Position numbers and translations under genes: made by a program. A stretch of DNA of 64,000 bases, from assembly GCA_039720395.1 (NCBI GenBank), contig CM077827.1:25394416-25458415 (forward strand). The letters run 5' to 3'. The notes under the pieces are model-generated. The model was given only the letters and a program-made list of their open reading frames with translations, was not told the origin of the DNA and did no database searches. Every line of letters starts with the position of its first letter. Position 1 is the stretch's first letter. The DNA comes from Liquidambar formosana (Eukaryota; Streptophyta; Magnoliopsida; Saxifragales; Altingiaceae). Of the stretch, positions 1 through 10,947 are shown one piece after another.

Positions 1-2420
1 TGGTGGAGTCGAATTGATTAAGTTTTAGAAACTTTTGTGACCTTGGAGGTCCTCCCATGGTGGTGCCAGCAAGGGTTCTTGAAACCCTAATGTTCTTTGA
101 AGAAGACAGCCCTCTTAGCCACCCCACACGTGTCCATGGGCTTGGCCCACACCCTGGCTTGAGTCCCCCTTTGCTGGCCATGGCCTCCCATGGCCTGGCC
201 AAGCCATGGCAGCCCACTATAGGTGGCGGCAGCCTTAGGGTTTCTTAGGAAACCCTAATTCTCATTAATGATTTAACCCTAATTCATTAATTGCATTAAT
301 TGAAACCATAATTAGGCTATTAATTACCATAATTAAAGTGTTTAATGATTGGTCATTAAATGACCAATCATGGTTATTAATCATTAGGGTATTATTAATT
401 GCATTTATGATGTCTAGGGTTTAGGGTTTAGGAAACCCTAATTCATATTAATTAAACCCTAATTCTATTAATGCATTAATTAATAACTAAACCTAGTAAT
501 TAATGTGTCTAACCTAGGGTTAAATGATTGGTTATTAATGACCAATCATGATCATTAATGGTTTAGTAATTAATCATTGGCATTTAATAGGTTTAAGGTT
601 TAGGGTTTTAGAAACCCTAATTAGTGCATATTAATTAGATGTAATTAATATCCTAAGTGGCATTAATTAAACCCTAATCCTAATCATTAATACCGTATAA
701 ACCTAGGGTTTAAATGATTGGTCATTAATTGACCAATCATAAGGCATTTAATGTATTAGGGTTACACTTAGGGTTTAGAGTTAATGCATTTAGGGTTTAG
801 GGTTTTAGGAAACCCTAATGCACTAATTAATTAATAAAATGATTTTATTTAATTCCGAAATTGATTATTTAATTAATGGTGATTAATTTTATAATGTTTT
901 AAATGGTTTAAAACACAATTTAGGATTAAATTAAAATCTGGAATTTTTAATTAAATGAAATTGTTTTGTTTAATTAAAGAGACCCTAATATTTGATATTA
1001 GAGTTCAATTAGGGGACTTTAAATGTTTCAATTGATTTGATTAATTGAAATTAAATGTCTTAAATGTTAAGACTTAATTAATTCAGGAATTTATACATAT
1101 CCTAATAAGATTAGGACACATTAATGAGATTAATGAAAACCAATCAATAGAGTTACCATAAATGTCCATATGTTTATTGCTTACAGTTATTTCCTTTATT
1201 ATGCAATGTGATTGTATGGTTATGGAGGGATAATGATTATGGACTATACCCCTTTAAACCAATTATGATTGGCCGTCTTATGAATGGGTTGTATTAATTT
1301 TTCAAGAGTTGTTAATTTTGGTAATGTATTATTTATTTGGGGCTTGCATGCCACCTTCTTCTCTCTCTCTATCATTTTCTTATGTATGCCACATTCCCCT
1401 TATGTATCCATTTCTTTAAATTATGTAAATGTTATGTAATCGAGAGCGCACTAAGGAGCATGGTGGACCTAAAAGAGTATGGTGGAGCCCAACAAGCTTA
1501 TAGAGGAGACCATCAAGCTAATGGAGGAGATTGCAGGACTTGAAAGCTTGGAGAAGATTTTCAAGAGAGCATGCTATGTTTTGAATGAATGTTTTACGAT
1601 CACCTACACCCACCTTAGACCTTGGATTCAATTCATTGGCTTGGATTGAATCTTCTTAAACTCCATAATCATCATAGTGGGAGCTTTTAATGAGATTAAT
1701 AGAGATAGCTCCAAATCCAAAGATCGTTATATGTCACCTTATTGGGACTAATATCGATGATTGGATTATATATAATGTTGTTATATATATTTATTTAAAT
1801 GCATGAGATGTATGTTAGATTAGTTAATTTGATGAGACCCTTAAAACCCCTTTCTTTTAATATTAAGTTGGAAATGGAGAATACATTAGGGAATGGATTG
1901 TTCATTGCCTTCCATCATTATAGGATCATCTAACGTCCCTTAATGTGGGTACCTGGCTGCAGACATGTAGGAGCTACCCATATTAAAGACATTACTTGAA
2001 ACTATCACATATGTAGATATCATGGGGTGCCTAAGCTGGTATATACCAAGAAACTAACATGTGAGGTATATATTTGGTGAAACATACTTGTGTGAATGAT
2101 GGGTTTAACTTAACTAGGGAAGTATTCCAAGAAGCTAACATGTGAGGAGTATGTACCCTAGAGGCAAAACGATTGGAATTTGCTTATGAAGCAATAGACA
2201 AAGAGTTGTCTTCTTACTGTGGGTTAGAAGTCAAGAAACTAACATATGAGGCTTCTAGGTCATAGTGGGACCCCAATCCCCATTAGGAATAAGATTCCCG
2301 AATTCCATTAGAGGGTGTATGTAATTTGATAAAATAGTGGGAGGTACTATATGATTAAAGACCCAATCATTATGGATTAAAAATGAAATCTAATTCTCTA
2401 TTTTTATGTAGTTCATAGAA
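1..2420 (+). other. Copia copy 1 untranslated leader
   Basis: AT-rich non-coding leader with no convincing reading frame. It is rich in AACCCTAATTAATTA-type words. It holds at least three palindromes with arms like TGATTGGTCATT/AATGACCAATCA (346-370, 535-548, 715-739), and the same palindromes recur at 17024-17048 and 17213-17237 in copia copy 2. The last 500 bp hold a series of stem-loops listed separately. The full leader in copy 2 is about 3.4 kb, unusually long for a copia element. Confidence 0.8.
1940..2260 (+). promoter_or_regulatory. Series of four stem-loops with a conserved loop, just upstream of gag
   Basis: Three units share the loop word AAGAAACTAACATGTGA (2046-2070, 2127-2147, 2231-2251, with small changes) but have different flanking stems: TATATACC/GGTATATA, CTAGGG/CCCTAG and TAGAAG/CTTCTA. 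A fourth stem, TGGGTA/TACCCA at 1946-1980, has the related loop word ACATGTAGGA. The same set is present at about 18515-18825 in copia copy 2. A conserved loop with differing but complementary stems suggests RNA structure, perhaps for packaging, dimerisation or gag translation; the role is inferred. Confidence 0.6.
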
Positions 2421-3293
2421 ATGGCCCACCTCAACCCACTATCCAAAATATTGGACATCAATCGTTTGACTGGACCAAACTATCTTGACTGGCTGAGGAA
2501 CTTAAAAATAGTTTTAACTTCCGAAAAGGTTACCTACACACTTGATGGCACACTTCCTGAGGCACCGGCTGAGACTGCAACTCAGCAAGAGAAAGACGCT
2601 TATCAGAAGCGCATGGACGATGACTTGAAGGCAAGATGCTATATGATGGCATCCATGAGCCCTGAGCTTCAGAAGCAACATGAGTCCATGAAAAGTGCTC
2701 GTGACATCTTTCTCCACTTACAAGAGTTGTACGGGGAGCAAAGTAGGACTGCGAAGTACAATATTATCAAGGATCTATTCAAGGCAAGGATGAATGAGGG
2801 TTCATCTGTGACTGATCACACCTTGAAAATGATCAACCATATCGAGCAGCTTGAAAAGCTTGATGTGTTCATTGAAGCTGATATGTGTTTAGAAATTATA
2901 CTGCAGTCCCTTCCTGATTCATTTGGGCCGTTCATAATGAATTTTCATATGAACAAGCTTGAGCCCACTCTCCCTGAGTTGCACAATTTGCTCAAGATGA
3001 CTGAGGAGACAATGAAGAAGGGAAAAGGTTCTTTGCTCTCATTTGATGGAGCTTCTACTTCCAAGGCCAGGCCCAAGCCTAAGGGCAAGGGCAAAGGAAA
3101 GGGTAAGAGTACCCATGGGAAGAAGAAGAAGAACTTAAAGCCGAAGGGAGGTGTCAAGAAAGGTAACATTGACAAGGCCAAAGGAACCTGCTTTCACTGC
3201 AGCAAGGATGGGCACTGGAAACGTAACTGCCGGGAGTATCTGGATACTCTAAAGAGCCGACCTTCGGAAGGTATGGATCATGCTCTAAACTAA
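2421..3293 (+). CDS. Copia Gag polyprotein, intact (290 aa)
   Basis: Structural Gag protein that forms the retrotransposon virus-like particle and binds RNA. Residues about 10-200 have the UBN2/retrotran_gag layout of plant copia Gag (LTGPNYLDWLRNLKI near the N-terminus, then YNIIKDLFKARM). A very basic Lys/Gly/Pro stretch at about 210-255 precedes a zinc knuckle CFHCSKDGHWKRNC (CX2CX4HX4C) near residue 258. The ATG at 2421 is followed by the usual MAHLNPL-type start and no upstream in-frame extension is needed. It is the only long undamaged retroelement frame in the window. The pol downstream is decayed, so this copy resembles gag-only elements that other copies could complement. Whether it is expressed cannot be seen. 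Confidence 0.93.
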   Translation: MAHLNPLSKILDINRLTGPNYLDWLRNLKIVLTSEKVTYTLDGTLPEAPAETATQQEKDAYQKRMDDDLKARCYMMASMSPELQKQHESMKSARDIFLHLQELYGEQSRTAKYNIIKDLFKARMNEGSSVTDHTLKMINHIEQLEKLDVFIEADMCLEIILQSLPDSFGPFIMNFHMNKLEPTLPELHNLLKMTEETMKKGKGSLLSFDGASTSKARPKPKGKGKGKGKSTHGKKKKNLKPKGGVKKGNIDKAKGTCFHCSKDGHWKRNCREYLDTLKSRPSEGMDHALN

Positions 3294-5338
3294 ATATTAG
3301 TTTTGCTTCCACTTGAGTACTTAATTTTGATGTGAATTATGAATTCCATCCAAGATCTAGTGGGAAGCAGAAGGTTGAGTAGAAGCAGAGTATCCCTTCG
3401 AGTAGAGAATGGAGCAAAGTGTTGCTGTGTTAGCTATTGGACTCGCTGCTTGACTCTACCTGAAGGAGTAGTTTAGAATTAATAAGCTATCTTTACATTC
3501 CAAAAGTTTTATAGAAACATTATCTTTATTTCAATTTAGCCTAAACAATGTTTTAGTTTGATTTAATAAATGTTTTTTTATGAAGAGTTCATTACTTCTG
3601 GAATTTATAGCATTTATCTTCTAAACCACGTTGCAAATATGAATTGCATGAAGCATGATAGCTCTAATATTGAATGCTAATAAACCCAAGAGAACAAGAG
3701 ATATGGTTTCTCTTACTTTATAAACCTTTACTTAAGAATGTTAAGGTATAGGTGCATGTACTTAAAGAAGTACAAATCTGAAACATTTGAAAGGTTCAAA
3801 GAATTCAGATATGAAGTAGAGAAACAAACCGGTAAAAGAATTAAAGTTCTTCGATAAGATCGGGGAGGCAAATATTTAACCGGTCAATTTTCAGATCAAC
3901 TTATTCAAATGGGCATTCAATCACAATGGACACCTCTTGGAACACCATAACTTAATGGTGTGTCAGAAAGGAGGAAAAGAACCTTATTGGATATGGTTAG
4001 GTCCATGATAAGTTACAACGACCTAATATTATCCTTGTTAGGATATGCCCTAGAAATTGCTACGTACCTGTGAAACAGAGTTCAAACCAAGGCTGTCCCT
4101 TAAGACCTATATGAGATATGGAAAGGGAAGCACCAAACCTTAAGCATGTTAAGGTATGGGGTTGCACTACATATGTAGAGACACATGATGTAACCAAATT
4201 GGAAATCAAGATAGTTTGAACGTAGGTTTGTGGATTATCCAAAATAGAATTTAGGATACTAAGTCTATTATCCTGATGAACAAAAGGTGTTTGTTAGTAA
4301 GTTTGCAATCTTTCTTGAAAAAGAGTTTATTCAAGAAGGAGGCAATAACAGGAAAATAGAACTCAAAGAGTTGTCTAATGAGACACAAACCAACATTGAT
4401 GCAACCCCTGTCCCTGTTGAGACAGAACCCATTATTGTACCATGATTGTACAAAGGGTTAGTGGGAGTGTGATCACATTTATGGTCCTATAAGTGAATGA
4501 CGTTCTACTTATTAGGGAATAATGTAGAGACGTTGTCAAAAGTGAAAAATTAGTTTTTCACAGAGTTTCTCCATAAAAGATTTGGAAGAAGCATCCTATA
4601 TTCTGGGAATAGAGGTCTATAGAGGTAGATCTTAAAGGATGCTAAGTTTCTCCAAATCGATGTACGCAGACAAGATTTTGAAAGGGTCCAAAATGCATGA
4701 TTTCAAAAGAGGTCTAATTCCTGTTAGACATGAAATCAAGTCGTCTGAAAGCATATGTTATGCTATGTACATTACCAGATATCAGTTTTGCTGTAAATGT
4801 TACGAGCAGATATCGGGTAAACCTAGATAAGGTATATTGGGAAGCAGTCAAGGCTATCCTTAAGTTCTTGAGAAGAACTAAAGGACCTATGCCTTGCCTA
4901 TGGAGAAAGAAACTTGAAATGGTTGGTAGAACGGATACAGATTTTCAATCTGATGATGATGATAGGAGATCAACATCGAGGTATGTTCTCACCTTAAATG
5001 GTGGAGTTGTAAATTTGAGCACATTGCTACATGTTTGGATGAGTAAGTTCATTGCAGAGCTATGAGTGGTTCCTGACATTGAGAAGCTTTACTATTGTTT
5101 TTGTGACAACAATAAGGTTATTGCTCAAGACAAGGATCCACGGTCTCATCAAAAGTCCAAACTTTAAGCGGCGATTCCAAGTGATTAGAGAGATCATTGG
5201 AAGTGATGACATATACATATAGAAGTTTAATACAACAGAGAATAAAGAAGACCCCTTTATTAAAGCTGTGACCCAAGTGTGTTGGATCACCACCGACAGG
5301 ATATGGGTATGAGATACATGGTGGATTAGCTGTAGTGC
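3294..5338 (+). pseudogene. Decayed copia pol: integrase core, RT C-terminal part and RNase H
   Basis: No open frame survives, but family signatures do across all three frames. An integrase core is at about 3840-4330 (DRGGKYL, then a TPLGTP..NGVSERR word and a LLDMVRSM word). The RT end and RNase H are at about 4480-5300 (PDISFAV, DFQSDDDDRRSTSRYVLTLNGG, then SHQKSK). Protease and the catalytic half of RT are missing. Compared with 20470-20960 of copia copy 2, about 500 bp are deleted near 4443. Several frameshifts and stops break the rest, so the copy cannot make Pol. Confidence 0.85.
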
Positions 5339-5348
5339 AAGTGGGAGA
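5339..5348 (+). promoter_or_regulatory. Polypurine tract of copia copy 1
   Basis: AAGTGGGAGA directly before the TGTTAGG start of the 3' LTR. The identical sequence precedes the 3' LTR of copy 2. It is the usual primer for plus-strand DNA synthesis. Confidence 0.8.
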
Positions 5349-5349
5349 T

Positions 5350-7053
5350 TGTTAGGATTATGCCCTAGAGCTAATTATAGAGATGATTGTTTAGGGATTA
5401 GGAACAATCAATTGATTTCATTTATATATGTCACATTTATTATTGATTTAATAAAAGGGCTTATTCTATTATGTTTATATGCATTATTTATATTTACATA
5501 ATATGTCCATGGGGTTAGAGTTGAGAATATGAAATTACAAAGGGTTGTAATTTTGAGACTCTAAATATATCTCTGTACTAAACTCCTAAATCATTCCTAG
5601 TTGAAGGTTCACTATGATGGACAGTAATGAACCATAGGACTAGCACTTGTTAGGTTGACTCTATAGGAGGATAGCTAGTCTCAAACTATTTGTGTGGAGA
5701 CACTACAACCAACAAGTGGGTGCCTATTATAAGAATAGGTACACTGAATGTGACCAAAGATATGAGATAAACTGAATGGAGTTTAATCTGCCTGTCAATC
5801 AGTTTCTCATTGTTATAGTGGTACAAGTAATCCTTAGACTTGAGACACCATGGTTGTCTTATGCATGTAGCTTTAGAAGTTTGATAACACTAAGTGTAGA
5901 TCCTATTTAAGGGTCTGTAAGGGTGTTCATTGGCCCTACTGCTATGTGTGTGAAGGCATGTGAGTGATTAACAAGGAATCCATCACTCTCAAGAAAAAGG
6001 GAGTGAATGTCTCATATAGCATTCATTGAATATAACTCATTAAACCCATGGGCCCATGGTAAAATGAATATGGAAAGGAGTTTCCATAAGTTCATCATTG
6101 AGTTGATATTAATGAATGAGTATAAAGTAATTGAACTAGGGACTTGACAGAATTCCATGTCCTATTAGTTCAATTGGAGACATTGTGTTGATGGAAGGAT
6201 GGAATTGTAACCTATAAACTATAACAGAAGGTTCTTTGTAAATGACTATTCACCTCATTAAGGACCACACCATGAGCCATATGCTAGGTGTTACTCATGG
6301 TTAGTAGAAGCCCTAATTAATATAAATGAGTTATAATCAATTAGGGAATTGGAAGGAGTTCCAATTAGACCCTTAATGGAAAGTGTTCTATTGTGCACAA
6401 TATGTGCAATTCCTATAACTTGATGATGTGAACCCAATGGGTCACACACTGATCATGCTAAGAGAGCTTGAAAGTCTATGAGAGAAAGGGCATAAGTGAA
6501 TAAAAGAATTGATCCTAAGGGGCAAATTTATATGGGATATAAATTAGAGGGGTTAAGTTGCAATTATGTATAATTACAACATAACTCATATGAGGAATAG
6601 GATTCCTCACTAGGGCCGGCCCTATTAGTGGGCTATATATAGCCTCACATGTGATGTGATGACATCACTTGAAACACAATTCACTCTCCCCAAGGGCTGG
6701 TCGAAATTCCCTATAGGAGGCTCTCTCTCTCTCTCCCTCTTCTCCACCTCTAGCAACAACAAGGAAGAAGAAGGAAAAAACTTTAAGCTCTAGCTAGGTG
6801 TGGATACCGTTGGAGGCAGCACACTTGGGCTGCTCATTCACCGCTGTCCGGAGACAAAGCTTAGAGCAAAAAGGAGAAGACAAAGCTTGGAGCATAAAGG
6901 AGAAGACATTAATCAACTGTAAGTAATCCCAACTCTCTTGGTAGTTAGGGTTTATGTTTTTGTATTATGCATAATCGGATTCATGGGTTTGGGAATCATG
7001 GGAAAATTTTAATTCTGCCTTTGTAGTTTTCCTTCCTAGTTAGATTCCCAGCA
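5350..7053 (+). repeat. 3' LTR of copia copy 1 (1704 bp)
   Basis: Begins TGTTAGGATTATGCCCTAGA and ends ATTCCCAGCA. It aligns along its length with the two copy-2 LTRs and, reversed, with the solo LTR at 32863-34516. A TATA-like CTATATATAG lies near 6633, followed by a CT-rich run. The copy differs from copy 2 at many sites and by small indels, so it belongs to an older or separate subgroup. Confidence 0.92.
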
Positions 7054-7386
7054 TAAACATACATTAGCAATTCATTTCATGAATAAAAACAACTTCTTGA
7101 CATCTTTTAGAAAACCATTTGAAACCAATTGCTAGTGTAAGCTTATTGTTTCCATGTTCTCTCAACTAACTCTTAAGGTATTTTCAATGGCTATAGCCCA
7201 ACTTTCAGGACATGCGCACTAGGTCCTCTATCAAAGGATTTATTGAATGGTGGCAGAACATGGAAAACTTCCAACCTATAGCCAAAAGCCATGTCGAAAA
7301 GGCCGGTTTTGGTCCATTCCTAGATTCCTTGTGGAATGATCAATGTGATAGGCAAGCCTTGCTATCCTTGTCTGAACTATGGTGGG
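7054..7386 (+). pseudogene. PMD gene fragment: end of intron 1 and first part of exon 2
   Basis: The first part matches the intron 1 end of the PMD gene at 61849-64000, including a CTATAG|CCC acceptor near 7199. The frame from there reads ..NFQDMRTRSSIKGFIEWW.., similar to exon 2 of the copies at 31553 (- strand) and 62536. The frame runs to 7386, where E1 is inserted between the two halves of a TGG TGG GAC codon run; it resumes at 56410. By analogy with E1 and E3 this PMD gene probably belonged to yet another gypsy element, but its flanks are outside the window. Confidence 0.85.
7382..7386. repeat. Left target-site duplication of E1 (GTGGG)
   Basis: GTGGG directly precedes the TGTCACACC start of the 5' LTR. 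The same five bases directly follow the 3' LTR at 56410-56414. Confidence 0.95.
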
Positions 7387-8094
7387 TGTCACACCCCATT
7401 TTTGCACCACCTTACTAGGGCTCATCATTTGATGCATGTTTTTGTTTTCTTTTTGAGTCTAGTCACTTGCATTAGGTTTTTAGGGTCACAAGGACAATGG
7501 GTATGAATTTTGGTTCAATTTGGAGTTGATCTTGAGGGATAATAAGAGCTTTTGTGACTTGAGGGGCATAATCGTCTTTTAAGTCCCAAACTTTTCATTT
7601 GACTTTGAAATGATCTCCAAATTGTCAATTAGAGTTCATATGAATGCATAGGAGGTATTTCTAGGTTCAATTTGATGAATCAATGGCTCGGGATTAAAAT
7701 GGCTCGATGTAGTTCAAGTTGGTTAATTGACCCTTCTTTGGGTTAGCTCTAATTGACTCACAATTACCAACCAAATCTTTTCAAATTAACTTTCATTAGT
7801 CATCATTTTACCCCCAAAAGTGTTTTATGAAGTTCAATTTTGATATGGAAAGTGTTTGGTTTGACCCTATGTGCATGCCTATGCTTAGCAAAGGTAGAGC
7901 ATAGCGGTTAACCGCCTTGTTCAAACCTAACCATGCCCCCATAGTTGGTGGTTTTCACCCTAAAATGTTCAAAAAAATATTCCTCATCGAAACACGGTCG
8001 TTTTGGCTTTTGTTTCATCAAAATCGGAGTTCATTTGGCCCTTGAAACACTCCTAGAAGGTAAAGGAGTCCAAAAAAAAGCAAAAAGCTGATGT

Positions 8095-8180
8095 GGGCTT
8101 GGGTGACCACCCAAGCCTGGACGGCTAGCCGCCTGGGCCTAGGTGGCTAGCCGCCCAGCCTTGGGTGGTCACCCGAGGCC
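8095..8180. other. Palindromic cassette, LTR copy (1 of 7)
   Basis: Near-perfect inverted repeat of about 85 bp. Outer arms are GGGTGACCACCC and GGGTGGTCACCC; inner palindromic words are CGGCTAGCCGCC and GGCTAGCCGCC, with TGGGCC at the centre. It lies about 195 bp upstream of the LTR TATA box. TGGGCC-type words are known TCP-factor sites in plant promoters; binding here is inferred. Confidence 0.8.
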
Positions 8181-8374
8181 ACTTTCCTATTTTCACTCAA
8201 TTTCCTTGCTGAAGCGGACTCTTGCCTATTTTGACGTATTTGGGCTCTTTTGGACGGGTTTCCTTCTAATTTTTGGTAACTCCTGAGTTACTTAAGCCCC
8301 AAGGGGGTCTCTAATAGCCCTTGGATTAATTCTTAGGGTTTTAATCCCAGCCATTGGTTAATCCTAATTGAAGT

Positions 8375-8384
8375 CTATAAATAC
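8375..8384 (+). promoter_or_regulatory. TATA box of E1 5' LTR
   Basis: CTATAAATAC in a strong plant TATA context, conserved at 54682-54691 in the 3' LTR. Transcription of the element would start about 30 bp downstream. Confidence 0.7.
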
Positions 8385-10107
8385 CCCCCTATGCTTCAGC
8401 ATAAGGGGAGCCACTTTATGCTTAAAGACCTAAATGTTTGAGAGAGAATAAGAGAGAGAGACTTGAAGGAGAGCTGAAGTTCTTGCTGTAGCCTTGGAGA
8501 GGATTGGTTCAAGTCATCCATAAGAGCAAGGGAGAGTCTCTACAGCAGCAAGGAAGTTTCTTCTTAAGGTATTCTTCCCTCTTCATTTATGCTGAATATG
8601 GGTTTTCATATAGGATAGGCTTATTGCATGTTAAAGGTAGCTTTTTTATCATGTATTAACACTCTAGCTAGTTAATATATATGGAATATCTACTGTTTAT
8701 CATAATTTTAGCATGCTTTAGGGCTGTCCTTTGTGTTTTTAAGCATAGTTGTGATTCTTGTGCTCTCGTCGTCCTTGTTTTGGAATAGGGTCATTGCATG
8801 CTAGTGTTAGGGTTTCTTATCATGTTTTATTGCTTTAGTTAGTTAATATGCATGATTAGGGTTCTGTTTAGTTTTATTTTAGCATGTTTAAAGTTTGTCT
8901 TGTATGTTTTTAAGCATATTTGTGAGTTTAGGGTTTTAGTGTCCTTGTTTTATGTTAGTTTTCATACAGCATGTTAAAGTAGGTCTTTTTATTGTTTTTC
9001 CTTCATAGTTGTTGCATATGTTTTGCATATAGAGTAAATATGATATTTTTGCATGCATGTTAGTTCATTCTAGGGTTTCTATGCATAATGTGGTTCTAGG
9101 ATTGTGTTAGGGCTTATTATTGTTCACTGTTTTTGCTATTAGCATGTTTAGTGGATGATTTTAGGCCATAACACTATTCTGTCCAGATTTGTATGTTAGT
9201 GTTTTTGCATGGTTTTGAGCACATGTAAGGGTGCAAATAGGTGTGGTAATTGTCCTATGGCAAATAGGGCTGCCAATGCTTGAAATGGCTAATGCTTGGA
9301 GCTATTGCGCTCAGGTAAACGGGTGTGAAGGTGCCCTAATTCACCTCTCTTCTTAACTCTTTCTCTTCTCCCTCTCTAGGGTTAGTTTTTAATACAAGTC
9401 TATGGTATAATCAAAGGTTTCCTTCAATAATAAATTTTGTTTTTTATCAAGGTTTCCATTTTGTGGAATTTTCCTAATTTCAAACTTGGTTTATCTATCA
9501 TATTCAACTCTTTTTCAAATAAGGAAACCTAGGGTTTTTACCATAGGTTTGTATTAAGTCTTAACCCTAGTTCTAATCAAACTACGTGGACTATGATCTA
9601 TGTATTTCGTTGTATGGTACGTAGGCGCTCTTCGTGAGGCTTAAGTCCGTTCTAGGATCTAAGCATCCTAGGTTTATTTCTTTTCTCTTTTCTTTTCTTT
9701 ATTTTCTGTTTTTATTTGTTTATTATGCATGAATGGATGAATGAAATATATGATATGCATGCAATTCTTGTGATGATATACTTGCTGATTTTTGTATGAA
9801 AAGATCTTAATTTGGCCCAAATGAACTGAGAGACCGAAAGGGTGACGTGGGTGCTTATAGGCTTTGCCTAGAACCTTCCCATGTCATAACTTAGCCTCCG
9901 AATCCCCGATTTCTTTGGTTTCCAAAAGATTGGTTTTTGCCTTTCCTTTTTTATGGAGTCATTCAAATTGTTTTCTTAAAACAAACTATTTTTAGGGTTT
10001 TCCTTGTTTCCTTTAAAAAATAAGGTGGTGACTCCTTTCCTTTTTTAAACCCCAATTCTTTTCTTTTTCGCCAACCCTTGTGGGCCCAATTTCCGGGGTT
10101 CACAGTT

Positions 10108-10125
10108 TGGCGACTCCACTGGGGA
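10108..10125 (+). promoter_or_regulatory. Primer-binding site, tRNA-Arg type
   Basis: TGGCGACTCCACTGGGGA begins 3 bp after the LTR. From memory of plant tRNA-Arg, it is complementary to the 3' end (..CCCAGCGGAGTCGCCA) with one mismatch. The identical site is found reversed at 49596-49613 in E2. tRNA-Arg priming is typical of Ogre-like elements. Confidence 0.85.
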
Positions 10126-10947
10126 TTTGTGGGCTAGACTTTATAAAGTTTAATTGGGCTAGGTTAATTTCTTATGTTTAATTAAAATCAATTACATTGC
10201 ATCCGCTTGATTGTGTGCTTTCATTTATTGCATTGTGTGCGCAAACTCTTGCATGCTAGGATCGATGTCCCTCGATGTATCCTTGCCAATGATGGGCCTA
10301 GTTTCAACCTTGGTTTTCCTGATTCTAAGTGTTGGGGCGAAAGCTATCAACCTCTCTTGCCAAGTACCCTTGGGCTTGCCCTTGGGTATATTAAATGAGT
10401 TAATCACGTACTGCTGGACCCACGCGGCGTTCCTGATGCCACATGTGGTTAGGTATAAGGATTGCTCAAGCAAGTGAAGGACCCAGCCTACCCTCTTTTA
10501 GTTCATGTAGTGGGCCTTATAGGACACTATGGTCTCACTATTATGCACCAACAATTGTTTGTAATGATGCTATGCCGTGTTTGTGGTATGAGGCTTTATA
10601 TCTTATGCCCTTAACATATACCTTTAAACCCTAACTTTTGTTAAGGCCATGGGTTAGGAGGAATAAGTTAAGGAAATAGGATGCGAAGCTATGTTTGTGA
10701 TGTGCTAGTCCTAGGGGATTAATTAAACCTAATTAAAGGACTCCATACCCTATTCTTTTAAACATACCCTTAATCCATGACCCTTGTAAAGGTAATTGGA
10801 TAAAAGGAATGAATTAATTGAATATGGTGTAGAGATCGAGTTCATTAAGGAAAATATGGAGGTTTAGGACAAGTCCTTAGGCTAAAGGTTAAAACTTTTC
10901 TATCCATAGACGTGCTGGCTTGGATCCGCAATCCGTAAGGGCGTCTA
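10126..10947 (+). other. E1 leader between PBS and gag
   Basis: Non-coding; collinear with 48807-49595 of E2. Short frames here overlap on both strands and are not conserved as protein, so I call none. The gag frame can be followed upstream to about 10915 but meets a TAA at about 10937, where E2 is open. Confidence 0.7.

Larger units (their letters stand above)
1..7053 (+). mobile_element. Ty1/copia LTR retrotransposon, copy 1 (right part; 5' LTR lies left of the window)
   Basis: The stretch runs from an untranslated leader through gag and a decayed pol to a full 3' LTR ending in CA at 7053. Its leader is collinear with 16663-18980 of copia copy 2, whose PBS and both LTRs are inside the window, which identifies the family and orientation. 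The sequence right of 7053 aligns with intron 1 of the PMD gene near 62390-62535, so this copy inserted into an intron of a PMD gene copy. The left TSD is outside the window and its age cannot be measured. Confidence 0.93.
7387..10104 (+). repeat. 5' LTR of E1 (2718 bp)
   Basis: Starts TGTCACACCCC and ends GGGGTTCACA just before the PBS. The first 430 bp differ from the 3' LTR (53695-56409) at about seven positions by eye, nearly all transitions. A palindromic cassette and a TATA box lie in U3. Its outer parts match the E2 LTRs, but about 7850-8400 is a different sequence in E2. Confidence 0.95.

Noticed and set aside
57..248. 63-codon frame at the window start
   Set aside because: Inside the copia leader; the matching region of copy 2 (16720-16937) does not keep the frame.
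7054..7058. TAAAC as right target duplication of copia copy 1
   Set aside because: The left partner is outside the window, so it cannot be confirmed.
10207..10634. Overlapping frames on both strands after the E1 PBS, repeated at 49244-49514 in E2
   Set aside because: Both strands are open because the stretch is low in stops; differences between E1 and E2 do not favour synonymous changes, and it is the element leader.
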